Origin: an uncultured Clostridia bacterium
Lineage (GTDB): Bacteria; Bacillota; Clostridia; Christensenellales; CAG-917
DNA: 56,949 bases
Assembly: GCA_947581925.1 (NCBI GenBank)
Contig: CANPWB010000010.1
Coordinates: 1-56,949, forward strand
Reading direction: 5' to 3'
Below are positions 1 through 7,694 of this stretch, in pieces (positions within the stretch are counted from its first letter, which is position 1; each line of letters opens with the position of its first letter). A program made the position numbers and the translations under genes. A model generated the notes under the pieces. That model worked only from the letters and a program-made list of their open reading frames with translations, did not search any database and was not told where the DNA came from.

Positions 1-354
1 CCGCAGGGGGGATATGCTCCGCAGGGGGGATATGCTCCGCAGGGGGGATATGCTCCGCAGGGCGGCTATGCCCCTCAAGGCGGCTATGCTCCCGCTTCAA
101 ACAATGTTACGATAAGGCACCCGCGCACCTATCAGGACGTACAAAACCTCATTGACCGCCTTAGAATGAGAGAACAGGTCATAGTTGACTTTTCTACGCT
201 CAACAGGCAGTCCGTATTTCGTATTCTGGACTTTTTGAGCGGCGCCATATATGCGCTTGGCGGCAGCGTACAGCAGCTTGGGGAAAACATGTTTTTGTTT
301 GTGCCGTCGGGAGTGGCGATAAACGTTCCGCCCGAGTTTACGACGAGGAAATGA
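1..354 (+). CDS. sepF: Cell division protein SepF, 3' part (5' end outside window)
   Basis: The frame is open from base 1 and ends in TGA at 352-354. The last ~80 residues match the SepF core: a 'QDVQNLIDRLRMREQ' helix, then 'RILDFLSGAIYALGG', the segment through which SepF dimerises and binds the FtsZ tail, then 'MFLFVPSGV'. SepF normally tethers FtsZ to the membrane and aligns its filaments. Before the core there are at least five tandem PQGGYA hexapeptides; Firmicute SepF usually has an acidic linker here. The N-terminal amphipathic helix lies outside the window. lspA follows one base after the stop. The usual ylmG, ylmH and divIVA neighbours are missing between sepF and lspA. Identity is clear from the core; total length is unknown. 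Confidence 0.93.
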   Translation, partial: PQGGYAPQGGYAPQGGYAPQGGYAPQGGYAPASNNVTIRHPRTYQDVQNLIDRLRMREQVIVDFSTLNRQSVFRILDFLSGAIYALGGSVQQLGENMFLFVPSGVAINVPPEFTTRK

Positions 355-355
355 T

Positions 356-1201
356 ATGGCACTGTTTTCAAAGGAAAATTTCAGCAAGGAAAATTTGAAA
401 AAATTCGCCGCAGACGCGCGCGAAGTCATCAAAAAACGTTGGTGGGTCATGCTCATCGAGCTTGTGGCGCTCGCCCTTTTATTGGTCGCGGATCTGCTCA
501 CCAAAGAGTACGCAGTGCGTTTTTTGCTGGCGCAACCCGCAGGGTATGAGTACAAGCTTATTCCGGGCGTCATCCATCTCACTTACTCGGAAAATACGGG
601 CGCAGGTTTCGGCGTTCTGTCCGGCAATACGACGCTGCTCATTGTCGTCACGTTTTTCGTAATAATAGGGGTCACGATTTTTCTTATATTCGCGCAAAAA
701 CAGAACGAGTGGCTGAGAGCGTCGCTTTTGCTCATAGTGGGCGGTGGCATAGGCAACCTAGTGGACAGGCTGGGGCTCGGCTACGTGCGCGACTTTATTG
801 ATTACGCTTTCCTCAAAAACTTCGCGATTTGCAACGTGGCGGATTTGTTTGTTACGGTGGGCGCCGTCATGCTGGTGATAGTGCTTATCGTCATGCTTGT
901 CAAGGAGGGGCGTAAAAATCAAAAGGAGTTTGAAAAAGAGCAAGAAGGCAAGGCTCCCGAGCAGGGTATAGACCCTCTCGACGCGCCAATAAATCTCAAT
1001 CCCATGTTGTCCTCGCCAAACGATTACACATTCGAGGAGGGCTCGGCGCAAGATACGACGAAAAAGACAGACGACGCTCCCGAAACACCGCAAAATACAG
1101 GCAGGAGCGCCATTGCGCAAAACTCTTCCGAAGTGAAGGAAATTTCCCAAACGTCGGAAACTTCTTCAAAAGAGGATGAGGGCGCGGGCGAGGAAAAGTG
1201 A
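356..1201 (+). CDS. lspA: Lipoprotein signal peptidase (signal peptidase II)
   Basis: This membrane aspartyl protease cleaves the signal peptide of diacylglyceryl-modified prolipoproteins. The 281-residue protein has about four hydrophobic spans. It carries the family motifs 'NTGAGFG', 'VRDFIDY' and 'FAICNVADLFVTVGA', the last two supplying the catalytic aspartates. The core ends near residue 185. An extra ~95-residue hydrophilic tail rich in Glu, Lys, Ser and Thr follows; most LspA proteins are ~150-170 residues. The start lies one base after the sepF stop, so the two are probably translationally coupled, and rluD begins two bases after its own stop. The lipoprotein gene at 54012 could be a substrate. 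Confidence 0.95.
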   Translation: MALFSKENFSKENLKKFAADAREVIKKRWWVMLIELVALALLLVADLLTKEYAVRFLLAQPAGYEYKLIPGVIHLTYSENTGAGFGVLSGNTTLLIVVTFFVIIGVTIFLIFAQKQNEWLRASLLLIVGGGIGNLVDRLGLGYVRDFIDYAFLKNFAICNVADLFVTVGAVMLVIVLIVMLVKEGRKNQKEFEKEQEGKAPEQGIDPLDAPINLNPMLSSPNDYTFEEGSAQDTTKKTDDAPETPQNTGRSAIAQNSSEVKEISQTSETSSKEDEGAGEEK

Positions 1202-1202
1202 T

Positions 1203-2096
1203 ATGCGCGTCGAAGGCACAGACAAGATAAGGCTTGACGTCTTTATCTCCGAAAGTTACGGCATTTCGCGCTCGCAGGCAAAGACCGTCATCGAGAGCGA
1301 CGGGGCAAGCGTCAACGGCGTCAAACGTTTTAAAAGCGGCTTTGAGTTGAGGCAAGGAGACGAGGTGAAATTTTGCGTCCCGCCTCCGCGCGAGCTCGAG
1401 GTCAAAGCGGAAAATATCCCTTTAGATATCGTATATCAAGACGAATATATGGCGGTCATCAACAAACCGCAGGGCATGGTAGTGCATCCCGCGCAGTCCT
1501 ACACAAAGGGGGACACGCTTGTGAACGCGCTACTATTCAATTTTGAAGATTTGAGCGGCATAAACGGCGTGATACGCCCGGGGATAGTGCACAGGCTGGA
1601 CAAGGACACGTCGGGGCTCATCGTCATCGCCAAAAACGACGAGGCGCACAGATCTCTCGCCGCGCAGATAGAAAAAAAGACGGCTCGCCGCATATACATA
1701 GGGCTTTGCGACGGCAATTTCAAGCAGGACAGCGGCACTGTGGACGCTCCCATAGCCCGCAACAAGCGCGACCGCAAAAAGATGGCGATAGTGGAAGGAG
1801 GAAAACGCGCCGTTACACATTATCGTGTATTGGACAGATTTGGGGCGTATACTCTCGTAAGATTTGAGCTCGAGACAGGGCGTACGCATCAAATCCGCGT
1901 GCATATCGCGTCTCTTGGACACCCAATCGTTGGCGACAGCGTATACGGAGGCTCGACAAAACTTTATGGGAAAGGGCAGTTGCTCCACGCCTGCATGCTC
2001 ACCCTCACGCACCCGCACACGGGCGAAAAGATGCGTTTCACCGCGCCCCTCCCCGACGCCTTCAAACAGACTCTCCGCACCCTTCGTAAAAAATAA
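1203..2096 (+). CDS. rluD: 23S rRNA pseudouridine synthase, RluD family
   Basis: A 297-residue RluA/RluD-family enzyme that isomerises uridines in large-subunit rRNA. It has an N-terminal S4 RNA-binding domain (roughly residues 8-70, 'RLDVFISESYGISRSQAKTV') and a catalytic domain with the signature 'HRLDKDTSGLIVIAKN', where the aspartate is the nucleophile, then 'ETGRTHQIRVH'. I chose ATG 1203 because it directly follows the lspA stop; the ATG at 1176 lies inside lspA and adds only charged residues. lspA-rluD is a common Firmicute pair. pyrR, often next, is absent; a terminator and then a structured leader follow. RluD is the most likely paralogue, but RluA/RluC-type specificity cannot be excluded. 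Confidence 0.92.
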   Translation: MRVEGTDKIRLDVFISESYGISRSQAKTVIESDGASVNGVKRFKSGFELRQGDEVKFCVPPPRELEVKAENIPLDIVYQDEYMAVINKPQGMVVHPAQSYTKGDTLVNALLFNFEDLSGINGVIRPGIVHRLDKDTSGLIVIAKNDEAHRSLAAQIEKKTARRIYIGLCDGNFKQDSGTVDAPIARNKRDRKKMAIVEGGKRAVTHYRVLDRFGAYTLVRFELETGRTHQIRVHIASLGHPIVGDSVYGGSTKLYGKGQLLHACMLTLTHPHTGEKMRFTAPLPDAFKQTLRTLRKK

Positions 2097-2129
2097 TTTT
2101 CGCTAATCTAATCGTGTAAATCAAAAATT

Positions 2130-2154
2130 TCGGCGTCGATCTTGCCGATTTTTT
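2130..2154 (+). terminator. Rho-independent terminator after rluD
   Basis: Stem TCGGC (2130-2134) pairs with GCCGA (2144-2148) and is followed by a run of six T. It lies ~35 bp after the rluD stop and just before an independent promoter, so it should close the sepF-lspA-rluD transcript. Confidence 0.65.
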
Positions 2155-2163
2155 ATTTTATCG

Positions 2164-2192
2164 TTGATATTTTCGTGCATTGATGATAAAAT
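2164..2192 (+). promoter_or_regulatory. SigA-type promoter of the 2.2 kb structured leader
   Basis: TTGATA (2164-2169), a 17-bp spacer, then TAAAAT (2187-2192). The predicted transcription start near 2198-2200 falls exactly on the first base of the outer stem of the structured RNA, which supports both calls. Confidence 0.65.
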
Positions 2193-2197
2193 ATGCA

Positions 2198-2391
2198 TTG
2201 CAGAACTCGATGGATAAAATTGGAAGCGGTAGCGCACGATTATTTTTTCAAACAAAATTCAGCATATAACTATGGTAGTTATATCTGTTTCCGCCTGAAT
2301 TTTGCTTGAAAAGCTAAAGGTCCATCGGTTCTGCAAACCTTGGGAACGGTATGCTACATGCCGTTCCTCGCGGACGGCATTTATTTTTATG
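2198..2391 (+). ncRNA. Candidate structured RNA / riboswitch-like leader
   Basis: Several long stems can be read. P1 pairs 2198-2214 with 2321-2336 (9 + 7 bp with one bulged U). P2 pairs 2244-2262 with 2295-2313 (18 of 19 positions, including one wobble). P3 is a perfect 9-bp apical stem, 2264-2272 with 2276-2284. A GCGG (2226-2229) in the 5' internal loop can pair with CCGC (2291-2294), a possible pseudoknot. After P1, an 11-bp hairpin (2343-2353/2357-2367) and a 9-bp hairpin (2358-2366/2372-2380) followed by a T-rich tract are mutually exclusive, like an antiterminator and a terminator. It does not match the riboswitch consensuses I can recall. It could instead be a stand-alone small RNA. 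Confidence 0.55.
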
Positions 2392-2430
2392 CCAATCCAC
2401 ATCCGCGAATGTATGGAGAAAGCAGGGCGT

Positions 2431-2916
2431 ATGGCAAATGGCGACAGTTTTGAGGAAATTGTAAAGACATGTTCATGTTTTGGACACAGAGATGTGAATA
2501 TAACGGATGAATTGCGCGGGCGTGTGCGAGAGGCAATTGCCTCCGCACTGGATGACGGCGTGAAAATATTTTTGTTCGGCGGATTGAGCGATTTTGACGA
2601 CCTAGTTTATGACATAGTTTCAAAATTTAAGCAAGAGCGCGGGGACGACGCTATAAAAAGGATATTTTGCTTTCCGTTGGATAAGCATCTGCACAGAGCG
2701 CCGAATTGGTTTGTAAAAAAAGATTACGAAGAGCTTACATGCCCCGCAAAGTCATTCGACGGTTGGTACAAATCCATTTATTTTCGCAATTGCGCAATGA
2801 TAGATATGAGCGATATCGTGCTGTTTTTTACGGACGACAGCGGCAGAAGCGGCTCTTATAAAGCGTACGAATATGCCCTTAAAAAGCATAAGCGCTACAT
2901 AAATTTTGCAAATTAA
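2431..2916 (+). CDS. SLOG/YpsA-like Rossmann-fold protein of unknown role
   Basis: A protein of ~161 residues whose beginning resembles the SLOG/DUF1273 (YpsA-like) nucleotide-binding families: 'TCSCFGHRD' near residue 13, a glycine-rich 'FLFGGLSDFDDL' near 47, and a C-terminal 'RNCAMIDMSDIVLFF' followed by 'GSYKAYEYALKKHK'. This matches the family pattern of a bound-nucleotide loop and a late 'mobile, aspartate-containing' strand. The start is uncertain: ATG 2431 keeps the GHR motif close to the N terminus, but 2413 and 2389 are in frame, and none has a strong Shine-Dalgarno sequence. The gene stands alone behind the structured leader, which suggests leader-controlled expression. Ligand and function are unknown. 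Confidence 0.7.
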   Translation: MANGDSFEEIVKTCSCFGHRDVNITDELRGRVREAIASALDDGVKIFLFGGLSDFDDLVYDIVSKFKQERGDDAIKRIFCFPLDKHLHRAPNWFVKKDYEELTCPAKSFDGWYKSIYFRNCAMIDMSDIVLFFTDDSGRSGSYKAYEYALKKHKRYINFAN

Positions 2917-2935
2917 GATACATGTTTTAGAACAC

Positions 2936-3130
2936 TCGGGCAAGGGGATTCCTCGACTTCGCTGCGCTCCGCTCGGAATGACATGTAATAAAACGCTCGG
3001 GCAAGGGGATCCCTCCTTTTACCCCAAAAAATCACTGCGTAATTATTTTGGGGACCCCATATCGCTCGGAATGACAGAATATATAAAAGTGTCATTCCGA
3101 GCGAAGTCGAGGAATCCCCGGGTTTTATAG
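2936..3130. repeat. Dispersed intergenic repeat, 'GGAATGACA' type
   Basis: Two direct copies of a CTCGGGCAAGGGGAT motif at ~2937 and ~2997, an inverted CGGAATGACA / TGTCATTCCG pair (to ~3117), and a hairpin CCCCAAAA...TTTTGGGG (3023-3054) followed by ACCCC. Related copies lie at ~15815-15955 and ~28468-28640. No gene is supported here; the short frames cross repeat boundaries. Confidence 0.7.
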
Positions 3131-3150
3131 CAAAAACGCTCGGATCATAC

Positions 3151-3337
3151 GTCCGTCAATATCAACTTCTCACGCGGGAGTTTTGGACATTGCATACAAT
3201 CAAAAACGCGCGAACTAGTGACGAAAGTCACGACGTTCGCGCGTTTTTAGCTTGGGATCGCAAAGGGCAAAGCGCCCTTTGCCGGGGTGCGGGGCAGCGC
3301 CCCACTTGGGGCGACGGGAGTGGGCGAGTAGCCCACA
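3151..3337 (+). repeat. Tri-hairpin dispersed repeat, copy 1
   Basis: One of four related elements (others at 31109, 36611, 50132). It starts with a conserved GTCAATATCAA segment. The first hairpin has stem AACGCGCGAAC/GTTCGCGCGTT (within 3204-3247) and an inner GTGAC..GTCAC hairpin. The middle part is expanded into AAAGGGC/GCCCTTT and GGGGC/GCCCC hairpins. It ends with GTGGGC-GAGTA-GCCCAC (3320-3336). It lies between the convergent SLOG gene and the 3349-3711 gene, so it may also serve as a bidirectional terminator. Confidence 0.75.
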
Positions 3338-3348
3338 GCGAAAAAATC

Positions 3349-3711
3349 TCAAAAATCGTCGTCGAAGTATGCGTCATCTGCGGCGATATCGCGGTAGGTT
3401 TCGTCATCGACCAAAATATAGGCGCGGGGGCTGAGAAATTTTATGTAAAGCTTGTCGTATTCGGGCGTGCCTTTTGCGACACGGCCGACGATATGCTTGA
3501 GCTTTTCAAAGGGGTAGGGCGCGTCTTTTGCCGTTGCGTGAATGAGGTAGGCGACGAGGGTGTACTTTTTGCCTTCCTGCGTTTGGACTGCGGCAAGGTC
3601 TCCAGCGTGTATCTCCTCATCCGCGATATAGCAATAGGTCGCTTGGTCGTTCTCTTTGAAAATGACGTTTGCAAAGGTGTAGATTTTGTCGTCGGTGGGT
3701 ATGTCGCTCAT
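3349..3711 (-). CDS. Small protein, possible PriA-3'BD-like beta-barrel
   Basis: A 120-residue soluble protein of unknown function. It reads as alternating short strands, with 'ANVIFKENDQATYCYIADE', then 'IHAGDLAAVQT' and 'YTLVAYLIHATAKDAPYPFEKLKHIVGRV'. This pattern of strand, 'GD.V.V', and 'P.p.ek.k.I' recalls small Firmicute proteins and the N-terminal DNA-binding barrel of PriA, but no catalytic motif is visible. The C terminus is very acidic. The ATG overlaps the rqcH stop (ATGA, 3708-3711), so it is the second gene of an rqcH operon and is probably translationally coupled. Tri-hairpin repeat copy 1 sits just after it. I do not recognise it with confidence. Confidence 0.7.
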   Translation of the reverse strand: MSDIPTDDKIYTFANVIFKENDQATYCYIADEEIHAGDLAAVQTQEGKKYTLVAYLIHATAKDAPYPFEKLKHIVGRVAKGTPEYDKLYIKFLSPRAYILVDDETYRDIAADDAYFDDDF

Positions 3712-5399
3712 TTTTTCACCAAAAACTCCTCGTGTTTGTCGGGGGTCGCCAATATCGTCTTATAATTGACATAGATGACCTGTCCCGGGTGCCCGCCGGG
3801 TTGGCGCTTGACATTTCGGCGCTCGGTATAATCGACGTCAAAGCTCGCGCTCTTTGTGCTTGCGGTTATCTCGGCGGCAATTGTGAGCACTCTGTCGGGG
3901 ACGGGGCGTCCGTCGGTGACGATTATCGTATGCGCGCCGTGCTCCGCCTTAAGGTGCATCCAAATGTCGTTTGAAGAGGCTATTTTGAAGGTCAGCTCTT
4001 CGTTTTGCAGGTTGTTTTTTCCGCGGTAGATGTAAAAACCGTCCACAAGATAGATATAGGGCGGGTCGGGCTGCTCCTTGCGCACTTTGCCTTTTTGTTT
4101 CGGCTTGTTTTTTGAGGCCGTAACGGCGGCAAGCTCCTCTTCTATTGGGGCGAGGGAGGCGTCAAAGGGCAGGTGCGCAAGCTCGTCCTCTATGGAGAGA
4201 ACGTATGAGAGCAGATTTCTGTCCTCGACAAGTTTCTTTCCCACAAACTCCTTTGTGCGCTTCAATTTGTTATATTTGGCGTAGTAGTTGGCGGAGTTGC
4301 GCGACGGCGGCAGTTTCACGTCGAGGGGAATGTCCACCTCGCAGCCCTTGTAATAGTCGAAACAGTGCAGAACGGCGTCCCCGCGCTTCAGGGTGTAGAT
4401 GTTGTTTATTATCAGCTCCCCCCAAATGCGGTATTTTTCCATATCCTCGCATTCTTTGAGTTTTTGCAGGTCGTCCGCAATATTCTTCTGTATGCGCTGC
4501 ACGGAGCGCTTGACCTGCATATTCAGCGACTTCATTCTCGACTTGTTGCGGTTTTCGCGGTCGAGCACGGTATAGAGGCAGTCGTACGCCTCGCTCATAG
4601 TGTCAAAGCGCTGCACGTTGTCGCCTTGCGCAAGGCTCCTGAAAACGGTAGGGTAGACTTCGCCATCGATAATGCAGGGTTCGGGCGTGAGCGTGCGGAA
4701 TTTTTCAAGCGTCATATCGAGGGACTCCCGCGCTCTTTCGGACAGGGCGGAAGTTATATCCTCTATGCCCGCGCGAGTCAATAGCTCCTCGACAGTAGCG
4801 CCCGAAAAGCCCGAGATGTTGGACATGATATATTTTCTCAGATCCCCGCCCTTAAAGGCGTCCAAAATTGCGGTACAGTCGTTTAGATAGCTTGTTTTCG
4901 GTTGCGGGACAGGAGCATACTTCACGCCGCGCAATACGACGTGGCTGCGCTGTATGTCGAGAGGAAGGTGCTTTATTGCGTCGAGCACGACAAGCTCCTC
5001 GTCCGTGAAAACGAGGTTTGAATATCTGTTCATTATCTCGACAAACATGAAATAGACGGCGTCGTCCTTAAGCTCCGTCTTTGCATTGAACTTGATGCGG
5101 ATTATCCTGTCCGAATTGTACAGAGAGACCTCGTCTATGCTTGCGACGCTAAGATATTTTCTCAGCAGCATAAGCATGGCGGGCGCTACGGCGGGGCTTT
5201 GCTTTCTGGATACGGTGAGATGCAGCCTCGGAGTCTGAGCGTTGCAGGACATCACAAGGCACTGATTTTTGCCTTGGGCGCGCACGAAAAAGCGCAACTC
5301 GTCCACTTCCGGCTGTTGTATCTTGTCTATTCTTGCGCCTTTCAAGGCGGCGTTCAGCTCGTCGGAAAGAGCTTTAAGTGCAAACAGATCGCTTCCCAT
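3708..5399 (-). CDS. rqcH: Ribosome quality-control factor RqcH (NFACT/FbpA family)
   Basis: A 563-residue NFACT protein. RqcH binds 50S subunits carrying obstructed peptidyl-tRNA and adds C-terminal alanine tails that mark the chain for degradation, including by ClpXP, whose genes lie nearby on the other strand. The NFACT-N domain holds the Asp-Arg pair at residues 97-98 ('NSDRII'), essential for tailing in Bacillus RqcH. A coiled-coil middle (~260-400) carries Lys- and Glu-rich helices. The NFACT-R domain near 455-520 contains 'GFYIYRGKNNLQNEEL' and 'IWMHLKAEHGAHTII'. The older name 'fibronectin-binding protein' comes from the same family. The gene diverges from tig. Confidence 0.92.
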   Translation of the reverse strand: MGSDLFALKALSDELNAALKGARIDKIQQPEVDELRFFVRAQGKNQCLVMSCNAQTPRLHLTVSRKQSPAVAPAMLMLLRKYLSVASIDEVSLYNSDRIIRIKFNAKTELKDDAVYFMFVEIMNRYSNLVFTDEELVVLDAIKHLPLDIQRSHVVLRGVKYAPVPQPKTSYLNDCTAILDAFKGGDLRKYIMSNISGFSGATVEELLTRAGIEDITSALSERARESLDMTLEKFRTLTPEPCIIDGEVYPTVFRSLAQGDNVQRFDTMSEAYDCLYTVLDRENRNKSRMKSLNMQVKRSVQRIQKNIADDLQKLKECEDMEKYRIWGELIINNIYTLKRGDAVLHCFDYYKGCEVDIPLDVKLPPSRNSANYYAKYNKLKRTKEFVGKKLVEDRNLLSYVLSIEDELAHLPFDASLAPIEEELAAVTASKNKPKQKGKVRKEQPDPPYIYLVDGFYIYRGKNNLQNEELTFKIASSNDIWMHLKAEHGAHTIIVTDGRPVPDRVLTIAAEITASTKSASFDVDYTERRNVKRQPGGHPGQVIYVNYKTILATPDKHEEFLVKK

Positions 5400-5455
5400 A
5401 GCTATATGCTATCATTTTTTTTGTTAATTTTCAACCTTGCAGGACGATTTTTATG

Positions 5456-5484
5456 TTGCATTTTGATTTATCATCTGTTATAAT
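5456..5484 (+). promoter_or_regulatory. SigA-type promoter of tig
   Basis: TTGCAT (5456-5461), a 17-bp spacer, and a perfect TATAAT (5479-5484), ~50 bp before the trigger-factor start. The strong GGAGG at 5525-5529 decides the ATG at 5534. Confidence 0.75.
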
Positions 5485-5533
5485 CTCTATTACTTGTGAA
5501 ATTATTATGTGCCAAAAGGCATTTGGAGGAGCA

Positions 5534-6988
5534 ATGAACTTTACATCTGAGAAGCTCGAGAAGAGCCAAATCAAACTGTGTTACACCGCCTCAAGCGAGG
5601 AGTACAACGAAACGGTCAACACCGTCTACAACAAGACCAAAGGCAAGTATGCCATTCCCGGATTCAGAAAGGGACACGCCCCGCGCAAAGTCATAGAGGG
5701 GATGTACGGTCCCTACGTGTTTTTCTCGGACGCGGTGAACGAGCTTGTGGACAAAGCTCTCGGCGAGCTGGACGCCTCGAAGGAGTACGACATCGTGTCC
5801 GTTGACAACGTGGATGATGTGGATACTTTGGAGGACGGCGGCGTCAAATTCACCCTCCTCATCACCGTTAAGCCCGAAGTCAAACTCGGCGAGTACAGAG
5901 GTATGGGCGTCGAGAAGAAGGAAGAAGAGGTCACGGATAAGGACGTTGACGAATATATAGGCAATCAACAACTCAAGCAAGCGCGCTATATCGACGTCGA
6001 TACGGCGGCAGAGCTTGGCAACACCGTCACGATAGACTTCGTGGGCAAGCATGACGGCGTGGCATTCGAGGGCGGCAGCGGCAACGATTATGACCTCGAG
6101 CTCGGCTCCGGCACATTCATCCCCGGTTTTGAGGAACAGCTTGTCGGCGTAAAGGCGGGCGACGTGAAGGACGTCAACGTGACTTTCCCCGCGGAGTATC
6201 AAGCGGAGGAGCTCGCCGGCAAGGACGCGGTGTTCACCTGCACGGTCAAGGCTGTCAAGAAGAAGGAGCTCCCGGCGCTCGATGACGAGTTTGCAAAGGA
6301 TATTTCGGAATTTTCAACTTTTGAGGAGTACAGGGCGGATGTGAAGGCCAACCTCGAAAAGGAAGCCAAAAAGCGCAGCGATCGCGCCTATGAGGACGCC
6401 ATAGCGGACAAGCTCGTCGAGCTGAGCGAGGTGGAGATACCAGAAAGCATGATTGAGCGCGAAGCTGAGGATATGGTGCACGATTTCGAGGCGCGCCTAA
6501 GCTATCAAGGGCTAAAGCTCGAGCAATATCTCGAGTATACCCACATGACGAGAGAGCAGATGATCGACGAGTACAAGGAGACGGCAGGTCAAAGAGTCAA
6601 GATCCGCCTCGTGATGGAAGCGGTGATAGAAAAGGAAAATCTGCAGATCTCCGACGAGGACATAGAGGCGAAGATTGCCCAGATGGCTCAGGAAAACTCC
6701 ATGACGGCAGAGGAGTATCGCAAGTCTCTCACTCACGAAGATTTTGAGTATATCATCAATTCCGTCATGTCCGCAAAGCTTATTGCATTGCTTAGAGAGT
6801 GCAACGAGCAGCCCGCTCCCGAGGCGGCTCCCGCAAAGAAGTCCTCAAAGAAGAAAGCCGCCGAGAGCAAGAGCGACGACGCTCCCAAGCAAGACGAGGA
6901 ATCTCCCAAGGGGGAGACGCCCAAAAAGAAGGCTCCCGCCAAAAAAACAGCAAAAAAGGCAGAGCCCAAGGACGGAGAGGCAGAATAA
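5534..6988 (+). CDS. tig: Trigger factor, ribosome-bound chaperone and prolyl isomerase
   Basis: A 484-residue protein with the three trigger-factor domains. The N-terminal ribosome-binding domain includes 'GFRKGHAPRKVIEGMYG', the ribosome-docking signature. An FKBP-type isomerase domain (~155-240) has 'GNTVTIDFVG' and 'LGSGTFIPGFEEQL'. The helical C-terminal chaperone domain follows. It ends in an unusual tail of ~60 residues rich in Lys, Ala, Ser and Pro, unlike the usual ~430-residue family length; the tail may add RNA or ribosome affinity. The start is fixed by GGAGG six bases upstream. The tig-clpP-clpX order is conserved in bacteria and links folding with degradation. Confidence 0.96.
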   Translation: MNFTSEKLEKSQIKLCYTASSEEYNETVNTVYNKTKGKYAIPGFRKGHAPRKVIEGMYGPYVFFSDAVNELVDKALGELDASKEYDIVSVDNVDDVDTLEDGGVKFTLLITVKPEVKLGEYRGMGVEKKEEEVTDKDVDEYIGNQQLKQARYIDVDTAAELGNTVTIDFVGKHDGVAFEGGSGNDYDLELGSGTFIPGFEEQLVGVKAGDVKDVNVTFPAEYQAEELAGKDAVFTCTVKAVKKKELPALDDEFAKDISEFSTFEEYRADVKANLEKEAKKRSDRAYEDAIADKLVELSEVEIPESMIEREAEDMVHDFEARLSYQGLKLEQYLEYTHMTREQMIDEYKETAGQRVKIRLVMEAVIEKENLQISDEDIEAKIAQMAQENSMTAEEYRKSLTHEDFEYIINSVMSAKLIALLRECNEQPAPEAAPAKKSSKKKAAESKSDDAPKQDEESPKGETPKKKAPAKKTAKKAEPKDGEAE

Positions 6989-7067
6989 ACCTCTTGCTAA
7001 ATGTGTAAAATAAAATAACTGCCATTATATGGCGGCCGACCGAAAATGTCGGATACGGAGGATCATT

Positions 7068-7664
7068 ATGGATATAAGAAACCAAGTTGTTCCCTATGTT
7101 GTGGAGCAGACCGGCAGGGGCGAGCGCACCTATGACATCTATAGCCGCCTTCTCGAGGACAGGATAATATTTCTCACGGGCGAAGTGACCGACATCACGG
7201 CGGACCTTATCGTTGCTCAGCTCATCTATCTCGAGGGCAAGGACGCCACAAAGGACATCAGTCTTTACATCAACAGCCCGGGCGGATCGGTAAGCGCGGG
7301 ATTTGCAATATACGACACTATGAATTATATCAAGTGCGACGTCTCGACGATATGTATAGGTCTCGCCGCGTCTATGGGGGCTTTCTTGCTCTCCTCGGGC
7401 GCGAAGGGCAAGAGATACGCTCTTCCCAATTCCGAGATAATGATACATCAGCCTCTCGGCGGCGCGCAGGGACAGGCGAGCGATATCGCCATACAGGCGA
7501 ACGCAATTTTGAGGACTAAAAAGCGCCTCAACACCATCCTCGCCCAAAACACCTCTCAGCCCATCGAGAAGATAGAGATCGATACGGACAGAGACAACTT
7601 TATGAATGCCGAAGAGGCATTGGCATACGGACTTGTGGACAAGATATTCTACACGAGGAAGTAA
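7068..7664 (+). CDS. clpP: ATP-dependent Clp protease proteolytic subunit
   Basis: A 198-residue serine peptidase that forms the 14-mer degradation chamber used by ClpX. The catalytic triad is visible: Ser in 'GLAASMGAF', His in 'MIHQP', Asp in 'DTDRDNF'. The oxyanion-hole 'SPGGSV' loop is also present. ATG 7068 is preceded by a CGGAGGA ribosome-binding site; the ATG at 7029 would add 13 residues with no such site. Two small hairpins (GCCAT/ATGGC and CCGAC/GTCGG) lie in the 79-bp gap after tig. No CtsR-type repeat is seen. clpX starts 31 bp downstream. Confidence 0.97.
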   Translation: MDIRNQVVPYVVEQTGRGERTYDIYSRLLEDRIIFLTGEVTDITADLIVAQLIYLEGKDATKDISLYINSPGGSVSAGFAIYDTMNYIKCDVSTICIGLAASMGAFLLSSGAKGKRYALPNSEIMIHQPLGGAQGQASDIAIQANAILRTKKRLNTILAQNTSQPIEKIEIDTDRDNFMNAEEALAYGLVDKIFYTRK

Positions 7665-7694
7665 TCAAATTCAACATAGCTTTCAAGAGGGCAT

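Noticed and set aside
1-102. Short tandem DNA repeat at the window start resembling a repeat array
   Set aside because: The ~18-bp periodicity is the coding sequence for PQGGYA units of SepF; there are no spacers, so it is not a CRISPR array.
2198-2336. 6S RNA or SRP RNA identity for the structured RNA
   Set aside because: The long closing stem is 6S-like, but the core is short and a terminator/antiterminator-like pair leads into a gene; no SRP GGAA loop is present. Not assigned without a covariance search.
2906-3130. 74-residue plus-strand frame after the SLOG gene
   Set aside because: It runs through the intergenic repeat and would encode repeat DNA.
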